Source: Flavobacterium frigoris PS1 (GTDB lineage: Bacteria; Bacteroidota; Bacteroidia; Flavobacteriales; Flavobacteriaceae). From it: a DNA stretch of 64,000 nucleotides. Under the pieces are notes generated by a model that ran no database searches, was not told the origin of the DNA, and was given only the letters and a program-made list of their open reading frames with translations. The translations under genes were made by a program, and so were the position numbers. Each line of letters starts with the position of its first letter. The first letter of the stretch is position 1. The stretch lies in contig NZ_AHKF01000015.1 of the NCBI RefSeq assembly GCF_000252125.1, positions 1-64,000 of the forward strand. The letters are read 5' to 3'. Positions 63,026 to 64,000 of the stretch are shown here, in pieces.

Positions 63026-63805
63026 TTATAGATTAAGTTTTTCATAAGAGCTTTTTGCTGCCTCATATCCAATGTTGAAAATAGCATCCATTTTAAGTTT
63101 GTTCATTTCAAATGTGCTGTAAAGGCTCAACTCTTTAGGTTCAATTAGCCAGTCACAGATGTTAAATTTCTGCAGATTTGTATTTGCCGAAAGAATATCA
63201 AAAGCTCTTGAGGTAACAGCCCTGATGGAATTTAAGTCTTTAGCTTCTATTTTTTGAATTGGACTTACATAAACGCCAATTATGGTCTCGCATTGACCTT
63301 GTAGAATGTCTGTTGGGAAATGATTTAAAATTCCGCCGTCACTATAATGTTCTCCTGATATTTCAAAAGGTGAAATCACTCCAGGAAATGCAGAAGAAGC
63401 TAGAAGAGCATCTATGATTTTTGTGTCTTTGTCAAAAATTTTCAATCGTCCTCTTACCATATCTGTTGCCGTAATAAGGGTAGGTATATTTAATTCGCCT
63501 ATTACTGCATCCTTAAAAATAGCATGGAAATTATGTTTAAAGGAATCCGAATCGATAAATCCGGCTTTTTTAAAAGTAAAATGTCTCCAATGGAAAAGAT
63601 ATATGGATTTAAAGAAATCTAAAATTTCATCAGGTGTTTTTCCCCAAGCATACATCGCGCCTACAATTGATCCAGCACTTGTTCCAGCTATCCTGCTTGG
63701 TTTAATGTTTTTTTCTTCTAAGAATTTAATGGCTCCAGCGTGAGCTAAACCTTTTGATCCACCACCGGAGAGTGCAAGACCAATCGATTTTGAAGTTAAT
63801 TCCAT
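63026..63805 (-). CDS. Patatin-like phospholipase family protein
   Basis: 259 residues. The oxyanion loop is [18 protein letters not shown], the nucleophile elbow [13 protein letters not shown] (Ser about 44), and the Asp of the dyad is in [11 protein letters not shown]. No signal or anchor is visible, so it is probably cytoplasmic. It resembles the RssA/YchK-like group. Substrate unknown. Confidence 0.92.
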   Translation of the reverse strand: MELTSKSIGLALSGGGSKGLAHAGAIKFLEEKNIKPSRIAGTSAGSIVGAMYAWGKTPDEILDFFKSIYLFHWRHFTFKKAGFIDSDSFKHNFHAIFKDAVIGELNIPTLITATDMVRGRLKIFDKDTKIIDALLASSAFPGVISPFEISGEHYSDGGILNHFPTDILQGQCETIIGVYVSPIQKIEAKDLNSIRAVTSRAFDILSANTNLQKFNICDWLIEPKELSLYSTFEMNKLKMDAIFNIGYEAAKSSYEKLNL

Positions 63806-63920
63806 CTTCAGTTATTTGTTTTTTTGATAAAATTACACTTTTTGTTTACTTAGAACTGAGTTTTATCATATTTAAACCAAGTAATTTGTTTTAACTTTAC
63901 CTATATAAAAAAAAGTAAAC

Positions 63921-64000
63921 ATGAAAATCCCAATCGGCAAGGCATTATTTAAGAGTCATTCGTATTCAGAATATAGAAAATTGGTGTCTGATTTGTTGCG
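63921..64000 (+). CDS. Partial CDS, product not recognised (N-terminus only)
   Basis: The ATG at 63921 opens a frame that continues past the window end (26 codons seen: KIPIGKALFKSHSYSEYRKL...). I cannot assign a family from this. It is divergent from the patatin-like gene, 115 nt apart. Confidence 0.6.
   Translation, partial: MKIPIGKALFKSHSYSEYRKLVSDLL

Noticed and set aside
1..64000. CRISPR array, insertion sequence or prophage
   Set aside because: No regularly spaced direct repeats, transposase, integrase or phage structural genes were seen.

Overview
The window looks like chromosome from a Flavobacterium-type bacterium (Bacteroidota, Flavobacteriaceae). The DNA is AT-rich, and the clearest promoters are of the Bacteroidota type (TTG, 19-20 nt, TAnnTTTG). 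Other support comes from the succinate dehydrogenase order C-A-B, the DUF177-rpmF-fabH-accB-accC cluster, lipoproteins with an SC lipobox, an AddB-like PD-(D/E)XK nuclease and an S9 peptidase. Almost all of the sequence is core chromosome. I see no prophage, insertion sequence, CRISPR array or rRNA operon.

Layout. 1-8.3 kb: the end of an OmpA/TSP3 outer-membrane protein, an AddB-like nuclease, an alpha/beta hydrolase, a lone AbiH-type phage-defence gene in repeat-rich flanks, an AIM24-family protein and an aminopeptidase P. 8.3-11.9 kb: a glyoxylate-shunt locus with malate synthase (aceB) and a divergent ScfR/RamB-like regulator. The isocitrate lyase gene expected after aceB survives only as a decayed C-terminal stub. 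11.9-17.2 kb: HMG-CoA synthase and sdhCAB. 17.2-23.2 kb: a small PLDc_N-like membrane protein, an omega-amidase, an Ig-like lipoprotein, methylmalonyl-CoA epimerase, a CAT-anticodon tRNA, a proline-rich micro-membrane protein, riboflavin synthase and pdxA. 23.3-27.2 kb: DUF177, L32, FabH, AccB and AccC. 27.4-32.4 kb: three tandem PepSY-like exported proteins, then an NtrC-type regulator and a hybrid kinase placed tail to tail. 32.6-38.7 kb: two exported peptidases, a FAD oxidoreductase, MtgA and an LpxR-like protein. 38.8-46.9 kb: tRNA-Ala, a crotonase, a QueD-like enzyme, LpxH, a cysteine-rich small protein, MFS/RecJ/HopJ-family/RsmI, and a Glu-rich protein. 47.2-52.5 kb: thymidine kinase, RpoN, AsnRS, a SpoU-type methyltransferase and a TlpA-like lipoprotein. 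52.6-64 kb: a GH63-like glycosidase, MscS, an MMPL transporter, a cation/proton antiporter, Frr, PyrH, a patatin-like phospholipase and the start of one more gene.

How the genes connect. aceB and its regulator form a divergent acetate/fatty-acid control unit, but the shunt is broken locally at isocitrate lyase. The sigma-54 factor and a sigma-54-dependent activator occur in the same window. LpxH makes lipid A and the LpxR-like protein may trim it. MtgA is translationally coupled to the gene before it. FabH, AccB and AccC start fatty-acid synthesis.

Most notable signals: (i) the aceA remnant with two in-frame stops; (ii) a dispersed intergenic element (four copies) with conserved flanks around a hypervariable palindrome; (iii) an inverted repeat spanning the aceB/regulator promoters; (iv) two genes whose start codon follows the -7 element by only 4 nt, suggesting leaderless mRNAs; (v) the PepSY-like triplet whose signal-peptide DNA is nearly identical between copies; (vi) the isolated AbiH gene. 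I did not find a large new multi-gene system.
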